Made by a program: the position numbers and the translations under genes
Shown here: piece after piece, positions 37,959 through 47,217 of the stretch
Position numbering within the stretch: the first letter of the stretch is position 1
How the letters are laid out: every line of letters begins with the position of its first letter
The notes under the pieces: model-generated
Databases searched by the model: none
What the model saw: the letters and a program-made list of their open reading frames with translations, nothing else
What the model was told of the DNA's origin: nothing
DNA from: Pseudobythopirellula maris
GTDB taxonomy: Bacteria > Planctomycetota > Planctomycetia > Pirellulales > Lacipirellulaceae
DNA length: 64,000 nt
Direction of reading: 5' to 3'
NCBI RefSeq assembly: GCF_007859945.1
Contig: NZ_SJPQ01000006.1
Location: 30,561 to 94,560, forward strand

Positions 37959-38113
37959 AGAGCGGTTTGCTCATTGGTGTAGACGCTCGGCTCGCGATCG
38001 GCGTCATGGCTTCGTCAGCCTGCATCGACAATGCACCGCATTGCCTGCTTCGGCTTCCTCGCCACGCCACCAATCACTTCCCCGCTCGTCCACACCAATT
38101 CGAAAACCGCTCT
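37959..38113 (-). mobile_element. 155-bp MITE-like element, copy A
   Basis: The element has 10-bp terminal inverted repeats AGAGCGGTTT/AAACCGCTCT, and the two ends remain partly complementary for about 45 bases (for example ATTGGTGT-x-GACG at both). Its reverse complement matches 47063-47217 at all but three positions that I counted by eye, with identical length. It has no open frame with protein character. It is flanked by CT on the left and AG on the right, extending the outer palindrome to CTAGAGCGGTTT. It ends 30 bases from the stop codon of the GlpQ-like gene. It is probably a non-autonomous element mobilised by a transposase elsewhere. Confidence 0.85.
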
Positions 38114-38143
38114 AGTGGCCATGTGGTCTGAAGCGGCTGCCAA

Positions 38144-39121
38144 TCACTCGGCCATGCGATCGTCGGGGAAATCGGTGAAGAAGCCGTCCGCGCCTGCTTG
38201 CACCAGCTTGCTCAGCAGCGCGGGCGCGTCGGCGGCGTAGGAGGGCAGCGCGTCGCGGCGCACCGTGTAGGGGAACGTCATCAGGCCGTGGCGGCCGGCC
38301 GCTTCGGCGAGCCCGCTCGGCTCGCCCTGCGGGGTGAGCACCAGGGTGTAGGAGGGGCCGATCATCTGCGCGTAGGTCGAGATCTTGGCGAGGGCCTCGT
38401 CGTCGGGCGCGGTTCTGCCGCCCAGCAATTGGCAAAGCCGCAATTGGCACCCCAACTCGCGTCGCACCCGTTGGGTCTCGGCGGCGTCGAAGCATTGGAT
38501 GATCGCCCCGTCTTCGGGCCCCGTGTAGCCGTGCTCGGCGAGCACGCGGATCGTCTCGCGCGACACGTCGAGGCCGCGTCGCCGCTGGCCGGCGGGGTCC
38601 TTGATCTCGACGATCAGTCCCACTTGGCGGCCGAACGCTTGGTTGAGTCCCTGGATCAGTTCGATCTCTTCGGCGAGGGTCGGAACACGCAACGGCAGCC
38701 CGGCGTCGGAGGGGAACCGCCCAGCGTACCGAGCCGGGCCGGTGGCGCCCCGGCGGCGCTCGTTGACCCGCAAGCGTTTCACTTCGACGAGCGTGAAATC
38801 GTTGACCAGCCACTTCCCTTGGCTGTCGGCGCGCTCGGCGAAGAGGTCGGCCACGTTGGTCGTCGCGGCGAGGTCGGTGTCGTGCATCACGACCGCTTGG
38901 CCGTCGCTGGTGAGTTGCACGTCTTGCTCGATGTAGTCGGCGCCGAGCGCGTGCGCCATCGCCACGCCGACCAGCGTGTGCTCGGGCGCGTAACCGCATG
39001 CGCCGCGGTGGGCCAGCACCAGCGGCCGGTTTTGCGCGTCGGCGTGTTCGGCGTGCGCGGCGGCGCCGCCGAACAACAGGGCGGCGGTGATCAGAAAGAC
39101 GAGGGTTCTCAGGTGAAGCAT
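38144..39121 (-). CDS. glpQ: Periplasmic glycerophosphodiester phosphodiesterase
   Basis: This 325-residue exported enzyme has a signal peptide (MLHLRTLVFLITAALLFGGA). It carries the GDPD active-site blocks LAHRGACGYAPEHTLVGVAM, LGADYIEQDVQLTSDGQAVV and MHDTDLAATTN, then GLIVEIKDP and ADGFFTDFPD. The PEHT variant is that of the periplasmic GlpQ branch. It hydrolyses glycerophosphodiesters to glycerol 3-phosphate and an alcohol. It is transcribed divergently from the metallophosphoesterase gene, and with PhoD downstream forms a phosphoester-hydrolysis neighbourhood. Confidence 0.92.
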   Translation of the reverse strand: MLHLRTLVFLITAALLFGGAAAHAEHADAQNRPLVLAHRGACGYAPEHTLVGVAMAHALGADYIEQDVQLTSDGQAVVMHDTDLAATTNVADLFAERADSQGKWLVNDFTLVEVKRLRVNERRRGATGPARYAGRFPSDAGLPLRVPTLAEEIELIQGLNQAFGRQVGLIVEIKDPAGQRRRGLDVSRETIRVLAEHGYTGPEDGAIIQCFDAAETQRVRRELGCQLRLCQLLGGRTAPDDEALAKISTYAQMIGPSYTLVLTPQGEPSGLAEAAGRHGLMTFPYTVRRDALPSYAADAPALLSKLVQAGADGFFTDFPDDRMAE

Positions 39122-39288
39122 GGGGTTGGGTTCGGAAGTCCGCCGGCGCCCGCGGGAGGGAGCTTCATTAAAGCTTCACCGGCCGTGATTAAGAATGAGT
39201 CCTTCGGCGACCGCCCATCGGGCCGCGCCGCGGAACAAGAGACACGCAACAGAGAAACTAGTCGAGAGGCTCGCGTCAAGCGAACACG

Positions 39289-41181
39289 ATGAAGCTGCGG
39301 ACAATCTTTGCGACGCTGGCCGTCGCCATCATGCTGTGCCCGTGCGTCGCCCCGGCCCAGGTGATCATCAGCGAGATCATGTACAACCCCGACGGCGCCG
39401 ACGTCGACACGACGGCCGGCGTGGCGAAGGAGTGGGTCGAGCTTTATAACGCGGGCGCGTCGACGGTCAGCCTGGCCGGCTGGCGGATCGACGACCTGCA
39501 AGACGGGACCCCTTCGGACCCGTTGCCCGCAGGCGCTTCGATCGCCCCGGGCCAGGCGTTGGTCGTCACGGGCGACGCCGCTTCGTTCGACGCGCAGTGG
39601 AGCCCCGGCGGCGGGGTGAGCCGTTACGAGGTGGGCTCGATGCCGTCGTTGGCGAACTCCCCCTCGGCGACGAACGAGACGGTGGCCTTGCGCAACGCGT
39701 TTGGCCTGGTCGTCGACACGGTCAACTACGACGACAGCGGGGCGTGGCCCAGCGACAGCCCCGACGGGGCGAGCATCATGCTCACTCCCCCCGGCCTATC
39801 GGTGACGGGCAACGACGCGGGCGCCCACTGGAAGCCCTCGATGATGGGCGTCTACGGAGGGCGCTTCGCCTACGGGCCAGACGGATCGCAAGACCGCGCT
39901 TCGCCCGGCGTGGTTGAGACAATCGCCCAGTCGCCGTTCGAGCCGTCGCCCGACGCGGCGTGGTCGATGGTCGTCATCCCCGACACGCAGTCGTATGTGA
40001 GGAGCTCCGCCAACCGGGCGATCCTCACGCAGATGACGCAATGGGTGGTCGACAACCGCGACGCGTTCAACGTGCAGTTCGTCTTGCAGGAGGGGGACAT
40101 CGTCAACCAGAACTCACGGGTCGAGCCGACCTCGGGCGATCAGTCGGGCGACCAGCAGTGGGCCAACGCCAAGGCGTCGTTCAGCCTGCTCGACGGGGTC
40201 GTGCCGTACGCCTTCGCGCCGGGCAATCACGATTACGGCACGACCAACGCCCAGGACCGCTCGACACAGTTCAACGACTACTTCAAGGCGACCGATAACC
40301 CGCTGGTCGACCCCGCCCAGGGCGGGACGCTCCGCGAGGTGATGACGCCGGGCGAGCTGGACAACGCATTGCACGAGTTCACGGCGCCCGACGGCCGCGA
40401 GATGCTCGTCCTCACCACCGAGTGGGGCCCGCGGCAGGTGGCGGTCGACTGGGCCAACGCGGCTATCGGTCAGCCGGGACTCGAGGGCCGCACCGCGGCG
40501 TTGGTCACACACGCGTACCTCGACAGCCAAGACAACCGCCACGACCACACCGTCAACCCGGGCGCGGGGCCGTACGGCTACCCCACGGCGGACGACACGC
40601 ACGACGGCGAGGAGCTTTGGCAAGAGCTGGTCAGCCCGAACGGCCCCTTCGAGATGGTCTTCAGCGGCCACGTCGGCGGCGACGGCGTGTCGTACCTCCG
40701 CAGCACCGGCGCCGAGGGGCAGTCGGTCCACCAGATGATGTTCAACACGCAGTTCGAGGTTTACGGCGGCAACGGCTACTTCCGTGTCCTTGAATTCCTC
40801 GAGGATGGGCGCACGGTGCGGGTGCGGACCTACTCGCCGTTCCACGACCTGCAACGGACCGACGAGGCCAATAACTTTGAGTTCCACATCAGCCCGCTGC
40901 TGAAGGGCGACTACAACGGCGACGGCGTGGTCGACTCGGCCGACTTCACCGTGTGGCGCGACAACCTCGGCCGCGGCGGCGCGCCATGGATCACGGGCGA
41001 CGGCGACGGCGATGGCGTCGTCGGCATGATCGACTACCACATCTGGGTCGACGCGTTCGGCTCCAGCCTCGCGGACTCTCAAGCCCTCTCGCACGGCGCG
41101 GCGCCCGAGCCCGCTTCACTCTGGCTTGTCGCGATGGGGCTGCTCGTCCTGGCTACGCCGGGCCGTTACCGGGCCGCTTGA
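39289..41181 (+). CDS. Secreted lamin-tail / metallophosphoesterase protein with dockerin-like and PEP-CTERM parts
   Basis: This 630-residue modular protein has a signal peptide (MKLRTIFATLAVAIMLC, cut near APAQ). A lamin-tail domain spans about residues 24-150 (VIISEIMYNPDG, KEWVELYNAGASTVSLAGW). A calcineurin-like metallophosphoesterase spans about 220-520, with the metal-ligand blocks VVIPDTQSY, LQEGDIVNQN, PGNHDYG, VTHAYLD and FSGHVGGDG. A dockerin-like module ([19 protein letters not shown], then DYHIWVDAFG) lies at about 540-590, and a PEP-CTERM tail closes it (EPASLWLVAMGLLVLATPGR). Substrate unknown; probably surface-attached. phoD follows 51 bases downstream. Confidence 0.85.
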   Translation: MKLRTIFATLAVAIMLCPCVAPAQVIISEIMYNPDGADVDTTAGVAKEWVELYNAGASTVSLAGWRIDDLQDGTPSDPLPAGASIAPGQALVVTGDAASFDAQWSPGGGVSRYEVGSMPSLANSPSATNETVALRNAFGLVVDTVNYDDSGAWPSDSPDGASIMLTPPGLSVTGNDAGAHWKPSMMGVYGGRFAYGPDGSQDRASPGVVETIAQSPFEPSPDAAWSMVVIPDTQSYVRSSANRAILTQMTQWVVDNRDAFNVQFVLQEGDIVNQNSRVEPTSGDQSGDQQWANAKASFSLLDGVVPYAFAPGNHDYGTTNAQDRSTQFNDYFKATDNPLVDPAQGGTLREVMTPGELDNALHEFTAPDGREMLVLTTEWGPRQVAVDWANAAIGQPGLEGRTAALVTHAYLDSQDNRHDHTVNPGAGPYGYPTADDTHDGEELWQELVSPNGPFEMVFSGHVGGDGVSYLRSTGAEGQSVHQMMFNTQFEVYGGNGYFRVLEFLEDGRTVRVRTYSPFHDLQRTDEANNFEFHISPLLKGDYNGDGVVDSADFTVWRDNLGRGGAPWITGDGDGDGVVGMIDYHIWVDAFGSSLADSQALSHGAAPEPASLWLVAMGLLVLATPGRYRAA

Positions 41182-41232
41182 GCCCCACCACCCACAGCCT
41201 CTCCCCCAACAGCGCCCAAGGCGTTCCCACCC

Positions 41233-42825
41233 ATGAACCGCAACGACGAGCTCCGCAAGATTCTTGACCACGAAGGGGGCGTCAGCCGCCGGGCGATGCT
41301 GGCCTACGGTGCGGCGCTCGGATCGATCCCGTTGCTCGGCAAGGCGAGCTGGGCCGACAGCCGCCCGAGCTTTGCGTCGGACCCGTTCGCGCTCGGCGTC
41401 GCGTCGGGCGAGCCGACAAGCGACGGCTTCGTGCTGTGGACCCGCCTGGCGCCCGCTCCGCTCGAGCCGTACGGCGGCATGCCGGCCCACGCCGTCGAGG
41501 TGACCTGGGAGCTCGCCGACGACGAGGCGATGACGCGAGTCGTGCGTCGCGGCAAGACGCTCGCCACGCCGCAGCTCGGGCACGCGGTCCACATCGAACT
41601 CGCGGGGTTGGACCCCGACCGCTGGTACTGGTACCGCTTCCACTCGGGCGACGCGACCAGCCCGGTCGGCCGCACCCGCACCTTCCCGGCGGCCGACGCC
41701 TCGCCGGAGAAGCTCACGTTCGCCTTCGCCTCTTGCCAGCACTACGAGGCGGGGCTCTACACGGCCTACGAGGGGATGGCCCGCGACGAGCTGGACCTCG
41801 TCATCCACCTGGGCGACTACATCTACGAGAAGGGGCCGAGCAAGAAGAAGACCGTTCGCAAGCACGTTGGCGGCGAGATCCAATCGCTGGGCGATTACCG
41901 CGTGCGGCACTCGCTCTACCGCAGCGACCCGCTGCTGCAGGGCACGCACGCCCGCTGCCCCTGGATGGTGACCTGGGACGACCACGAGGTCGACAACAAC
42001 TACGCCGATGACGTTTCCGAACAGAGCCGCGTCGACCCGGTCGACTTCCTCGTGCGTCGGGCGAACGCCTACCAGGCTTACTACGAGATGATGCCGCTCC
42101 GCGCCCGCTCCCTGCCCAGCGGCCCGAACATGCGGCTGTACCGCAAGGCGAGCTTCGGAGACCTGGCCGAGCTGCTCGTCCTCGACACCCGTCAGCACCG
42201 CAGCGATCAGCCGAACGGCGACATCGCTTCGCCGCTCAACGACGCCGCGTTGCGACGTTCCGGCACGATGCTCGGCAAGCGACAGAAGCACTGGCTCAAG
42301 CGGTCGCTGCTCGGGTCGCGGGCGACTTGGAACGTGCTCGCGCAGCAGGTGATGATGGGCCTGGTCAGCCGCTGGGCCGGCGACGACGGCGAGCCCCGCT
42401 ACTCGATGGACCAGTGGCCCGGCTACGCCGCTGAGCGGAAGGAGCTGATGCGGTTTCTCGCCGATCGCCGCGTCCCCAACCCGGTCGTGCTCACCGGAGA
42501 CATCCATTGCAACTGGGCGAACGAGCTGCGGGTGGACGACCGCAACCACACGGCGCCGGTCGTCGCGGCGGAGTTTGTCGGCACGTCGATCTCGTCGGGG
42601 GGCAACGGCTTGGCCAAGCCGACGGACCACGACTCGGTGGTCGCGTCCAACCCCTGCGTGCGTTTCTACAACCGCGAGCGCGGCTACGTCCGCTGCACGC
42701 TCACGCCCGACGCGTGGGTCAGCGACTACATGGCCGTCGACAACGTGCTGACGCCGGGCGGCAAAGTCTTCAAGCGGGCCTCGTTTGCTTTGGATGCGGG
42801 AAACGCATCGCTGCAACAAGGGTAA
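41233..42825 (+). CDS. phoD: PhoD-type alkaline phosphatase/phosphodiesterase
   Basis: This 530-residue protein has a twin-arginine-like signal (VSRRAMLAYGAALGSIPLLG) in a long N-terminus. The PhoD N-terminal beta domain (FALGVASGEPTSDGFVLWTR) and the metallophosphoesterase core are present: FAFASCQHYEAGLYTAYEGM, LVIHLGDYIYEKG, MVTWDDHEVDNNYADD and VVLTGDIHCNWANEL. Length matches the family (about 500-580). It hydrolyses phosphate mono- and diesters outside the cytoplasm. It is closely spaced after the lamin-tail phosphoesterase gene, suggesting co-transcription. Confidence 0.93.
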   Translation: MNRNDELRKILDHEGGVSRRAMLAYGAALGSIPLLGKASWADSRPSFASDPFALGVASGEPTSDGFVLWTRLAPAPLEPYGGMPAHAVEVTWELADDEAMTRVVRRGKTLATPQLGHAVHIELAGLDPDRWYWYRFHSGDATSPVGRTRTFPAADASPEKLTFAFASCQHYEAGLYTAYEGMARDELDLVIHLGDYIYEKGPSKKKTVRKHVGGEIQSLGDYRVRHSLYRSDPLLQGTHARCPWMVTWDDHEVDNNYADDVSEQSRVDPVDFLVRRANAYQAYYEMMPLRARSLPSGPNMRLYRKASFGDLAELLVLDTRQHRSDQPNGDIASPLNDAALRRSGTMLGKRQKHWLKRSLLGSRATWNVLAQQVMMGLVSRWAGDDGEPRYSMDQWPGYAAERKELMRFLADRRVPNPVVLTGDIHCNWANELRVDDRNHTAPVVAAEFVGTSISSGGNGLAKPTDHDSVVASNPCVRFYNRERGYVRCTLTPDAWVSDYMAVDNVLTPGGKVFKRASFALDAGNASLQQG

Positions 42826-43293
42826 GCGTCGCCTTCGAGGTGGATGCGCTGATACGCATTGATGCCTGCGGATCGTCCCGCGTGCAGCAATGCGTCAAGA
42901 CCACCGCTGCGCGCAGGCGCTAGCGAAAGAACGTTCGTTGCCGGCGCCCAGCAAGCGCGGTGCGACTTGGCGCAAACTGTGTTCGCGCTTGGATTTTTTC
43001 ATCCCTGCTTCACGTCCTCTTCACTTCGCGCGCTTACTCTGTGCGTCACTTGGTGGCGACGATCACCATGTGAAACGCGTTGCCGGAATAGCAATGCGAA
43101 GCAAGCGACTTGGCTTGCCAACAAGCGACGGCGAACGCGCTCAACGAGCGGTTCACACGCCGACGCCCCACCCCAAGTTAGCCGCACGAGGTGCGGCCCC
43201 ACCGACCCCTCAGTTTCCACGAGCAACGCACGAATCGAATCGTGTGCAGGCGGCTCTCTACACTCGCAACGACCAAGCAAGAGGCTCCCCCCG
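42826..43293. other. Intergenic region after phoD
   Basis: About 470 bases. The open frames crossing it have no recognisable protein content, and the frame of the next gene extends upstream only as junk. A purine-rich AAGAGG (43279-43284) may be the SD of the next gene. No clear repeat or terminator seen. Confidence 0.35.
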
Positions 43294-44565
43294 ATGACGC
43301 TCTCCCTCCGTTTCGCTCTGTTCGCACTCGCCATGGCGATCCCGTGCCAGGCGGCGCTGGCTTTCACCCCCACGATCCGCTTCAGCGAGTTCCTGTCCGA
43401 CGCGCCCGGCCCTGACGACGGGCGTGAGTTCTTCGAGATCTCGGGCCCGGCCGGCTCGTCGCTCGACGGTTTGACGATCCTCGAGATCGATGGCGACGGC
43501 GACGCCGGCGGCAACATCGACGGCGTCTTCGACCTCACGGGACTCACCCTCGGGTCGAACGGCCTGCTCCTGCTGCGTGACCAAGAGGAGATCCTCATCG
43601 GCGAGACGCCGGTGCCCGGCGTGCTGAACCCCGCGCCGGCCCCCGATACGAACGTCTACTACGAGAACAACATCCGCGCGGGCGACTTCAACAACAACGG
43701 CACGGTCGACGCCGCCGACTTCACCGTTTGGCGAGACGCGATGGACGGCAACGCGACCATGGAGAACGACCTCACGCCCTCCGGCGTCGGGTCGGACGAC
43801 TACGACACCTGGGTCGAGAACTTCGGCCTCACCCGCGCCTTCTTCAACCGCTCGGGCGACATCGAGAACGGATCGATCACTTACGCCCTGGTGCGTGACT
43901 TCACCGGGTCGCTCGACATGGACCTCGACGCCGAAGACGACGGCGTGCTGAACGCGACGCCGTGGAGCGAGGTGCTCGACGCGGTCGGCTTTAACGAGGG
44001 CGCCGGGCCCGAGGGCACGGCCCTCAACAACTCGTACGCCGAAGAAATGGGCGGCATCGAGTTCAACGGCACCGAGGACGGCATCGAGCCGCTCCCCGGC
44101 CTGGCCGACGAGCCGGACGGCTACGTCCTGCTCCAGGACGGCATGGGCGGGTTCATACCGACCGCGTTCGATCCGGACGAGTCGAACGAGGGCGGCCCCG
44201 AGCTGTTCTTCGACAGCGGCGGGACGCTGCAGCTGATCGACACCGCGCCGCTCGGCCCGTGGGGCGTCGACAGCGCGTTGACCCGCCCCGAGATGGTCGC
44301 CTTCAACAGCGAGGGCGAGCTGGTGTACGTCGACGCCGAGACCACGCTGATCACCGGCGAGCTGATCGGCGCCCCCGGCCTTGATGTCTTTGGCGAGGAC
44401 GGCCAGTCGATCTCGCTCTACCTGGTCTCGCCGGGCAACGTGAACGTCACCGCCACACTGGGCGAACTCGCTCTGCCGCCCGAGGAAGCGATCGCCACCC
44501 CCGAGCCGACGACACTCTCGCTGCTGGCGATCGCGTTGGCGGCCTCGCGCCGTCGCCGTCGCTAA
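43294..44565 (+). CDS. Secreted lamin-tail-like PEP-CTERM protein with an internal dockerin-like module
   Basis: Predicted 423 residues from [20 protein letters not shown], a clear signal peptide. Residues about 25-125 ([36 protein letters not shown]) resemble a lamin-tail-type beta domain. A dockerin-like module is embedded at about 129-182 ([20 protein letters not shown], then [11 protein letters not shown]). The beta domain appears to resume afterwards ([38 protein letters not shown]), so the module looks nested rather than terminal. A PEP-CTERM tail ends it ([20 protein letters not shown]). Surface or extracellular function is likely. A terminator follows. Confidence 0.78.
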   Translation: MTLSLRFALFALAMAIPCQAALAFTPTIRFSEFLSDAPGPDDGREFFEISGPAGSSLDGLTILEIDGDGDAGGNIDGVFDLTGLTLGSNGLLLLRDQEEILIGETPVPGVLNPAPAPDTNVYYENNIRAGDFNNNGTVDAADFTVWRDAMDGNATMENDLTPSGVGSDDYDTWVENFGLTRAFFNRSGDIENGSITYALVRDFTGSLDMDLDAEDDGVLNATPWSEVLDAVGFNEGAGPEGTALNNSYAEEMGGIEFNGTEDGIEPLPGLADEPDGYVLLQDGMGGFIPTAFDPDESNEGGPELFFDSGGTLQLIDTAPLGPWGVDSALTRPEMVAFNSEGELVYVDAETTLITGELIGAPGLDVFGEDGQSISLYLVSPGNVNVTATLGELALPPEEAIATPEPTTLSLLAIALAASRRRRR

Positions 44566-44605
44566 ACGCCCTTGGCAATCGAGCGCTCTCCGCCGAGCGC
44601 TTGGG

Positions 44606-44641
44606 GGTCGGCGCCGCGGGGCAGCGGCGCCGGCCTTTTTT
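44606..44641 (+). terminator. Rho-independent terminator
   Basis: Stem GGTCGGCGCCGC/GCGGCGCCGGCC (one T-G wobble) with a 6-base loop, then six T. It separates the lamin-tail PEP-CTERM gene from the pseudopilin gene. Confidence 0.9.
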
Positions 44642-44675
44642 AGAATGTCTGAGACCGATACCCCCAGGATATTCC

Positions 44676-45671
44676 GTGAACGGACACACCCGTCAAAACG
44701 CCCCCGCCGCGGGCCGATTGGCCGCAGGCTTCACGCTGGTCGAACTGCTGGTGGTGATCGCCATCATCGGCATCCTCGTCGCCTTGTTGCTGCCCGCCGT
44801 GCAGGCCGCCCGCGAGTCGGCGCGTTTGTCGCAGTGCAAGAACAACCTAGCCCAGATGGGCAAGGGCCTTATGAACTACGAATCGACCTACGGCCACTTC
44901 CCGGCCGGCTGGGACGACCGCGGCCTCGCCTGGTCGGGCGCCCTGCTGCCGTTCATCGAGGAGCAGTCGCTGTACGACCTGCTCGGCGAATCGAAAACAA
45001 GCTCCTTCGTCCCGGGCCTCGGCATGGTCACGAAGGTCGGTTTCAGTTGGACCAACGGCGACAACGCGAAGGTTTGCGCCACCAACATCGCGGTCTACCG
45101 TTGCCCCAACTCCCAGCAGCAGCCCCGCGACAACCAAGGCATCGAGGGCCGGTCCCCCACCGAGTACGGCGCCTGCGTCTCGTCGCTCGTCACCTGCGAC
45201 AACACCGCCGCCGGCTGCGTGGTGACCGGCACGGTTGGCATCTCGCAGCAATTGACCGATCACAACGGCATGTTCTTCCAGGAGAGCAACGTCAAGTTCG
45301 CCGAGATCATCGACGGCTCGTCGAAGACGATCGCCGTGGGAGAACGCCACACCGACTTCGACACGGTGCTCGACGGCAACTCGATGGATTTCTGGCACAC
45401 GGGGTCGCCGCAAATCTCCAACAGCAACAACGAATGGTCCGAGCTCGTCGCCTCGACCCAGGCGCCGCTCAACTACTGGGCCGACGCGACCGCCAACGGA
45501 CGCCACGTCGAGATCGCCTTCGGCAGCTGGCACGCGTTCCGCGGCGCCCAGTTCGTTTACGCCGACGGCTCGGTGCACCTCGTCAGCGACAACATCGAGG
45601 AAGACGTTTACGTCGCCCTCGGCAGCCGCAACGGCGAGAACCTGCGCGAGACCATGCGGCTGCGGCAGTAG
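44676..45671 (+). CDS. DUF1559-type pseudopilin
   Basis: Predicted 331 residues starting at GTG 44676 ([18 protein letters not shown]) after a weak GGA-containing SD. The type IV prepilin-like signal [20 protein letters not shown] at about residues 18-37 is followed by [20 protein letters not shown], the DUF1559 hallmark. The globular C-terminal domain ends with [18 protein letters not shown], the C-terminal block of the family. These proteins are greatly expanded in planctomycetes and probably assemble through a type II-like or pilus system. A small lipoprotein gene follows 35 bases downstream. Confidence 0.93.
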   Translation: MNGHTRQNAPAAGRLAAGFTLVELLVVIAIIGILVALLLPAVQAARESARLSQCKNNLAQMGKGLMNYESTYGHFPAGWDDRGLAWSGALLPFIEEQSLYDLLGESKTSSFVPGLGMVTKVGFSWTNGDNAKVCATNIAVYRCPNSQQQPRDNQGIEGRSPTEYGACVSSLVTCDNTAAGCVVTGTVGISQQLTDHNGMFFQESNVKFAEIIDGSSKTIAVGERHTDFDTVLDGNSMDFWHTGSPQISNSNNEWSELVASTQAPLNYWADATANGRHVEIAFGSWHAFRGAQFVYADGSVHLVSDNIEEDVYVALGSRNGENLRETMRLRQ

Positions 45672-45706
45672 ACGCCTCCCCCCACCTCCCGAGACAAGAA
45701 CCAACC

Positions 45707-46153
45707 ATGAAACACGCGTTCTCCCCCGCCCCGCTCCTGATGGCGATCGCAGCGGCGATCACCGCGGCGCTGACCTGCGGTTGCGGCGGCCGGCCCGGTC
45801 CCGACTACAGCGTTCTGAAGCTCGCCCACGTCGAGGGCGTCGTGACCCTCGACGGCGAGCCCCTCTCCGGGGCCCGAGTCGAGTTTGTCGAGGCGGACAA
45901 GCTGCCGCCGCGCATCTGCTTCGGCACGACCGACAGCAGCGGCCTATACCAACTCTTCCGCGACCGCAATGTCGCCGGCTGCCTGCCGGGCGAGATGGTC
46001 GTGAAGATCACGACCGGCGAGCGCGAAGAGGGCGAGGACGAGCCTACGGCCGACGCGACGATCGCGGCCCGCTACAACCGCCGGTCGGAGCTCTCCCGCA
46101 CCGTCGAGCCCCACGGCTCGCACGAGTTCAACTTCGAGCTGACCTCCGACTGA
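45707..46153 (+). CDS. Small lipoprotein with carboxypeptidase-regulatory-like domain
   Basis: Predicted 148 residues. The signal MKHAFSPAPLLMAIAAAITA ends at a Cys-rich lipobox region (LTCGCGG). The mature domain (VEGVVTLDGEPLSGARVEFV, TTDSSGLYQLFRDRNVAG, GEMVVKITTGER) is a transthyretin-like beta-sandwich frequently encoded beside DUF1559 genes in planctomycetes. It probably acts in the same envelope process as the pseudopilin upstream; its role is unknown. Confidence 0.82.
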   Translation: MKHAFSPAPLLMAIAAAITAALTCGCGGRPGPDYSVLKLAHVEGVVTLDGEPLSGARVEFVEADKLPPRICFGTTDSSGLYQLFRDRNVAGCLPGEMVVKITTGEREEGEDEPTADATIAARYNRRSELSRTVEPHGSHEFNFELTSD

Positions 46154-46271
46154 GCGCGCAGCATTGGCCGCCCAGCCAAGAGGCCGATCCACGGCGCCCG
46201 CCGCGTCGTCCGGATCGGCCCCGCGAACGATTCGTACTTTCTTCTGACTTTCACCCTCTGGACAACGACTC

Positions 46272-46973
46272 ATGAAGACAGCCTGCCTGGCGGCCCTGGC
46301 CGCTATCCTCACCTCGCCCGCCTCCGGCGAGATCATCATCTCCGAGATCTTCTACAACCTCAGCGGCAGCGAGAGCGGCGTAACCGAGTGGGTTGAGATC
46401 ACCAATACCGGCGCGTCGACTGTCGACCTCAGCGGTTGGGTCTACGGCGACGACCAGGACGCCAGCTACTCCGACCCCTTCGACGCCGGCACCGAACTCG
46501 CCGGCGGCGCCTCGGCCGTCATCACGGGCCAAGAGGCCGCCACGTTCCAGTCGATCTGGGGCGCCGGCGTCCAAGTCATTAACTTCACCGTCGCGGGCGC
46601 CAACACCGGTGTGAGCCTCGCCAACAGCGCCAGCGCGACCAACGAGACCCCCGCCATCTTCGACGCGGCCAACACGCTGGTCGACGCCGTGAACTACGAG
46701 GGCGGCACGAACGGCTGGCCCGCCGGCAACGGGGAGAGCCTCTACCTGCTCCCGAGCGGCTTCACGTCGGCCGCCAACGACCTCGGCGCCAACTGGGGCG
46801 CCTCGGCCGCGGGCGTCGACGGCGCCTTCACGGCGCTGATCGTCAACCCGGACATCGGCAACGCGAGCGCTCAGGATGTCGCCTCGCCCGGCTTCGCCGC
46901 GATCGTCCCCGAGCCGGCCGCCGCCTTGCTCGCGGTCTTGGCGATCTCGGGTCTCGCGTTCCGCCGGAGCTGA
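46272..46973 (+). CDS. Secreted lamin-tail PEP-CTERM protein
   Basis: This 233-residue protein has a signal peptide (MKTACLAALAAILTSPASGE). A lamin-tail domain follows (IIISEIFYNLSGSESGVTEW, VEITNTGASTVDLSGWVYGD), closely related to the N-terminal domain of the 39289 protein. The C-terminal PEP-CTERM is VPEPAAALLAVLAISGLAFR followed by RS. No enzymatic part is present. A terminator follows about 30 bases downstream. It may be a structural or adhesive surface protein. Confidence 0.82.
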   Translation: MKTACLAALAAILTSPASGEIIISEIFYNLSGSESGVTEWVEITNTGASTVDLSGWVYGDDQDASYSDPFDAGTELAGGASAVITGQEAATFQSIWGAGVQVINFTVAGANTGVSLANSASATNETPAIFDAANTLVDAVNYEGGTNGWPAGNGESLYLLPSGFTSAANDLGANWGASAAGVDGAFTALIVNPDIGNASAQDVASPGFAAIVPEPAAALLAVLAISGLAFRRS

Positions 46974-47004
46974 GCGAACGAACACTTCGCATCTTTCTGC
47001 ACGC

Positions 47005-47041
47005 AGCCGCGGCGGGTCCTTGGGGTCCGCCGCGGCTTTTT
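47005..47041 (+). terminator. Rho-independent terminator
   Basis: Stem AGCCGCGGCGG/CCGCCGCGGCT followed by TTTT. It ends the lamin-tail PEP-CTERM transcript, 22 bases before MITE copy B. Confidence 0.87.
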
Positions 47042-47062
47042 CTATTGCCTCAAGATCAGCTT

Positions 47063-47217
47063 AGAGCGGTTTTCGAATTGGTGTGGACGAGCGGGGAAGC
47101 GATTGGCGGCGTGGCGAGGAAGCCGAAGCAGGCAATGCGGTGCATTGTCGATGCAGGCTGACGAAGCCATGACGCCGATCGCGAGCCGAGCGTCTACACC
47201 AATGAGTAAACCGCTCT
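47063..47217 (+). mobile_element. 155-bp MITE-like element, copy B
   Basis: Same element as 37959-38113 in the opposite orientation: identical length, the same AGAGCGGTTT/AAACCGCTCT termini, three differences by eye. It is inserted in the intergenic space after the terminator at 47005-47041, so it disrupts no gene. A TA dinucleotide abuts each end (TTAGAGC at the left, CTCTAAA at the right), a hint of TA target duplication that is not conclusive because TA is also part of the palindrome. Confidence 0.85.
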
